This document shows positions 60,843-64,000 of a stretch of DNA of 64,000 nucleotides, piece after piece. The position numbers and the translations under genes were made by a program. The DNA lies in contig NZ_NTLB01000008.1 of assembly GCF_002514725.1 (NCBI RefSeq), positions 1 to 64,000 of the forward strand, in the 5' to 3' direction. The notes beneath the pieces were generated by a model. It did not search any database. It was given only the letters and a program-made list of their open reading frames with translations, and was not told the DNA's origin. Within the stretch, counting starts at the first letter, position 1, and each line of letters starts with the position of its first letter. The DNA is from Mangrovitalea sediminis. Its GTDB lineage: Bacteria > Pseudomonadota > Gammaproteobacteria > Pseudomonadales > Oleiphilaceae.

Positions 60843-61910
60843 TCAGGCGGTGTGGTATTGCGCGCTCAGCTCATGCACCGCATCGACAAAAATCCGCGGC
60901 GCCTCTGGGTCGACATCCTGTCCGATTCCATGTCCCAAATTGAATACATGCCCACTTCCCGAACCGAAACGCTGCAAAATGTCAGACACTTCTGCCCGGA
61001 TACGCGACGCCGGCGCATACAGGGTTGCAGGATCCATATTCCCCTGTAGGGCGACACGATCACCGATACGGGATCGCGCCTTGTCGATATCCGTGGTCCA
61101 ATCGAGACCGACCGCATCGGTACCGCTATCAGCAATCATCTCAAGCCACTGGCCGCCGTTTTTGGTGAAGAGGATAACTGGAACCTTGCGCCCCTCGTGC
61201 TCCGGGATCAGGCCGCCAATGATCTTACGCATGTAGGCCAGGGAGAACGCTTCGTATGCCGCGGTGCTAAGCACGCCACCCCAGGTGTCGAAGATCTGAA
61301 CCGCCTGAGCACCCGCTCGAATCTGCGCATTGAGATAGTCGATAACCGCGAGCGCCAATTTGTCGAGCAATGCATGCGCCACATCCGGCTCAGCGAAGAT
61401 CATCCGTTTGATGGTCCGAAAATCCTTACTTGAACCGCCCTCAACCATATAGGTCGCCAGGGTCCAGGGGCTGCCGGAGAAACCGATTAGCGGCACCCGC
61501 CCATTCAAAGCCTGACGAATGGTTCGGACCGCCGACATAACATAATCCAGGTCGGCATCAGCCTTGGGAACGGGCAAAGCTGCAACGTCTGCCGCGGTCC
61601 TTACCGGCTTACGGAAACGCGGCCCCTCGCCTTGCTCGAAATAGAGCCCCAAGCCCATCGCATCCGGTATGGTCAGGATATCGGAAAACAGAATGGCCGC
61701 ATCCAGCGCGTAACGCTCCAGCGGTTGCAACGTGACCTCACAGGCGAGATCCGCGTTCTTGCAGAGACTGAGAAAGTCCCCGGCCCGGGCACGCGTTTCG
61801 CGGTATTCGGGCAGATAGCGCCCGGCCTGGCGCATCATCCAGACTGGCGTGCAATCCACCGGCAAGCGCTGTAGCGCCCGCAAGAAACGGTCGTTCTTCA
61901 ATTCGCTCAT
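60843..61910 (-). CDS. hemE: Uroporphyrinogen decarboxylase
   Basis: HemE converts uroporphyrinogen III to coproporphyrinogen III in heme synthesis. The 355-residue protein has [17 protein letters not shown], the catalytic aspartate region ([16 protein letters not shown]) and the [16 protein letters not shown] motif. It lies downstream of gltB-gltD, as in Pseudomonas. Confidence 0.96.
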   Translation of the reverse strand: MSELKNDRFLRALQRLPVDCTPVWMMRQAGRYLPEYRETRARAGDFLSLCKNADLACEVTLQPLERYALDAAILFSDILTIPDAMGLGLYFEQGEGPRFRKPVRTAADVAALPVPKADADLDYVMSAVRTIRQALNGRVPLIGFSGSPWTLATYMVEGGSSKDFRTIKRMIFAEPDVAHALLDKLALAVIDYLNAQIRAGAQAVQIFDTWGGVLSTAAYEAFSLAYMRKIIGGLIPEHEGRKVPVILFTKNGGQWLEMIADSGTDAVGLDWTTDIDKARSRIGDRVALQGNMDPATLYAPASRIRAEVSDILQRFGSGSGHVFNLGHGIGQDVDPEAPRIFVDAVHELSAQYHTA

Positions 61911-62021
61911 GGAACCCTCAACGAAGTCGAACAGATGTGAATGCCGGTGACATTATGCAGGATAGAGCAGCAGAGCGCCCATTTTGCAGGGCGCCCCGTG
62001 CTTTCTGGGGAGAAGCAGCGA

Positions 62022-63461
<1,440 letters not shown>

Positions 63462-63490
63462 TCACGCTCGACAATCAGCACAACCCGTCC

Positions 63491-64000
63491 TTATTCCGGA
63501 CGGGCTCGGGTGCTTGCCAGCAGGACCTTCAGGTTGGCCGCCTTGGGCTTAACCAGCCAGAACCGGCCCACGTAATCATCAAAGTTGTCGAGTATGTGCT
63601 GCGCCCACTCGCTTTCCGTTTCGGCAACATGCTCGCCAATGACGCGGCGCAGATGGTTGCGATAGGGTTCCATTTCTTCACTCGAGATACGGTGAATCTC
63701 GACCAGTTCGTGATTATATTTGTCCACAAAACTGTTCTGCTGATCCAGGACATAGGCAAATCCGCCCGTCATACCCGCGCCGAAGTTGTAGCCGGTCTGC
63801 CCCAGCACAGTAACGATACCGCCGGTCATATATTCGCAGCAGTGGTCGCCAGCCCCTTCGACGACAGCATGCACGCCGGAGTTACGCACACCGAACCGCT
63901 CACCTGCCGTACCAGCCGCAAACAATTTGCCGCCCGTTGCACCGTACAGACAGGTATTACCGATGATCGCGGTTTCCTGGGTCTTGAAGCTACTATCACT
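63491..64000 (-). CDS. gltB: Glutamate synthase (NADPH) large subunit, C-terminal part
   Basis: This is the last 169 residues of GltB, cut by the window's right edge; the frame is open to base 64000. It holds the end of the GXGXG beta-helix domain ([19 protein letters not shown], then [17 protein letters not shown] and [17 protein letters not shown]). The domain links the synthase and glutaminase sites and carries the ammonia tunnel. GltB and GltD together make two glutamates from glutamine and 2-oxoglutarate. No start codon is visible in the window. Confidence 0.95.
   Translation of the reverse strand, partial: SDSSFKTQETAIIGNTCLYGATGGKLFAAGTAGERFGVRNSGVHAVVEGAGDHCCEYMTGGIVTVLGQTGYNFGAGMTGGFAYVLDQQNSFVDKYNHELVEIHRISSEEMEPYRNHLRRVIGEHVAETESEWAQHILDNFDDYVGRFWLVKPKAANLKVLLASTRARPE

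Noticed and set aside
60716-61049. Plus-strand frames opposite the hemE 3' end
   Set aside because: They are antisense to hemE or lie in non-coding sequence and have no recognisable domain.

Overview
The window is a continuous stretch of core chromosome from a free-living, GC-rich gammaproteobacterium. Its gene order closely follows Pseudomonas: rrn-msrQ-msrP-pssA-ilvC-ilvH-ilvI, then clpB-pgeF-rluD-bamD-pilS-pilR-minor pilins-ispH-fkpB-lspA-ileS-ribF-murJ-rpsT-proB-obgE-rpmA-rplU-ispB, then thiL-nusB-ribH-ribBA-ribE-ribD-nrdR-glyA, and gltB-gltD-hemE. A wax ester synthase/DGAT gene and an ectoine-type uptake system point to a marine, salt-adapted, lipid-storing relative, most likely Marinobacter or a close neighbour. 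That placement is inference from synteny and gene content. I saw no prophage, insertion sequence, CRISPR array or tRNA gene.

Layout. Bases 1-422 are the promoter and leader region of an rRNA operon read leftward out of the window, with three tandem promoters and a boxA. Bases 423-6371 (minus strand) hold the periplasmic methionine sulfoxide repair pair msrPQ, phosphatidylserine synthase, and the branched-chain amino acid operon ilvI-ilvH-ilvC. Bases 6882-14624 hold a DUF4124 protein, the ClpB disaggregase, PgeF, RluD, the outer-membrane assembly lipoprotein BamD and NAD synthetase. Bases 14813-26784 are a type IV pilus block: the two-component system pilS-pilR, a lone fimT-like pseudopilin, then on the opposite strand fimU-pilV-pilW-pilX-pilY1-pilE. 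A two-copy direct repeat resembling an AlgR/LytTR operator lies just upstream of fimU.

Bases 26950-39509 are housekeeping genes: isoprenoid synthesis (ispH, ispB), lipoprotein maturation (lspA), IleRS, flavin cofactor synthesis (ribF), lipid II flippase (murJ), ribosomal proteins S20, L27 and L21, proline synthesis (proB) and the ObgE GTPase. Bases 39576-45831 are the most accessory part: a glutathionyl-hydroquinone reductase with a divergent LysR regulator, a wax ester synthase, the AmmeMemoRadiSam A and B genes without an adjacent radical SAM partner, a DUF2057 lipoprotein and a small DUF6316-like protein.

Bases 45929-53288 are one long minus-strand block (glyA, nrdR, ribD, ribE, ribBA, ribH, nusB, thiL, pgpA) that links riboflavin, thiamine and phospholipid synthesis. 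The GTP cyclohydrolase II half of its RibBA looks inactive. Bases 53591-57209 carry EttA, a PilZ protein and RadA. Bases 57296-60417 encode a four-gene polar amino acid/ectoine-type ABC importer. Bases 60843-64000 carry hemE, gltD and the 3' end of gltB.

I did not find a wholly new gene system. The observations most worth following up are the putative LytTR operator at fimU, the degenerate RibBA, the orphan AmmeMemoRadiSam A/B pair, the large PilY1 with about five calcium-type loops, and the structured ilv leader.
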